From Seonamhaeicola sediminis (lineage in GTDB: Bacteria > Bacteroidota > Bacteroidia > Flavobacteriales > Flavobacteriaceae): 32,235 nucleotides of DNA. This document shows positions 32,147 through 32,235 of the stretch, piece after piece. Both the position numbers and the translations under genes were made by a program. Position 1 is the first letter of the stretch. Each line of letters begins with the position of its first letter. The stretch is taken from positions 1 to 32,235 of the forward strand of contig NZ_SMZJ02000016.1 of assembly GCF_004358095.2 (NCBI RefSeq). The letters are read 5' to 3'. The notes under the pieces are model-generated. The model had not been told where the DNA came from, searched no databases, and was given only the letters and a program-made list of their open reading frames with translations.

Positions 32147-32235
32147 CACCCGCTAAACAAGGAAACGCGTTTAGGAGCGAAAAAAATAAGTTCATAGACA
32201 TATTGAAATCGACAGCGTAAGTAACAATTGGAAAC
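32147..32235 (+). other. Leader leading to an rRNA operon beyond the window
   Basis: After P2 the transcript contains a stem (CGCTAAAC with GTTTAGGAGCG, bulged) and then GTTCATAGACATATTGAAA followed by TCGACAGCGTAAG, which resembles the leader found before 16S rRNA in Flavobacteria. The 16S gene itself is not in the window, so the identity is inference. Confidence 0.6.

Overview
The window is low-GC (AT-rich) DNA from a member of the Bacteroidetes, most likely a marine Flavobacteriaceae. The evidence is the recurrent TAnnTTTG -7 promoter element, the fused CcsBA cytochrome c maturation protein, the DUF4212/symporter pair, the thrS-infC-rpmI-rplT order, a tgt-lptG-type operon, and a Bacteroidetes-style double promoter that appears to lead into an rRNA operon just past the right edge. 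No CRISPR array, tRNA gene, transposase or prophage module was seen.

Layout. 1-2.8 kb is an accessory-looking patch: a decayed coding remnant, two unrecognised minus-strand genes, a 2OG-Fe(II) oxygenase and a small membrane protein. 2.85-7.8 kb is a minus-strand group with an alpha carbonic anhydrase lipoprotein, a HAD phosphatase, a SulP-type anion transporter with STAS domain, and a secreted beta-helix protein; a bicarbonate/anion-handling role is plausible. 7.95-13.5 kb is a nitrite ammonification locus on the minus strand, nrfH-nrfA-ccsBA. The CcsBA protein sits where NrfI sits in epsilonproteobacterial nrfHAI operons and is probably the lyase for the unusual CxxCK heme of NrfA. The nrfH and carbonic anhydrase promoters share a TAnnTTTG box and an FNR-like motif at exactly the same spacing, which suggests one Crp/Fnr-type regulator controls both.

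14.0-16.0 kb holds an intact DUF4212 + sodium:solute symporter pair, followed by an esterase and a membrane acyltransferase on the other strand. At 18.2-19.15 kb lies a chimeric relic: the first ~107 codons of acetyl-CoA synthetase are joined, at an 8-bp sequence also present in the intact symporter gene, to a ~98% identical but broken copy of the symporter 3' third. This is the clearest genome-rearrangement scar in the window.

19.2-31.4 kb is mostly housekeeping: an outer-membrane beta-barrel protein, tgt-lptF/G-eamA, accA, dnaB, a conserved secreted protein often named asparagine synthetase B, a lipoprotein, yjbQ, and the classical thrS-infC-rpmI-rplT operon read leftwards. infC has no ATG/GTG/TTG start for the full protein and seems to begin at ATA. 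The last 0.8 kb is non-coding: the thrS promoter, a ~118-bp element with complementary ends that resembles a dispersed Bacteroidetes repeat, and two tandem rRNA-type promoters with a leader.
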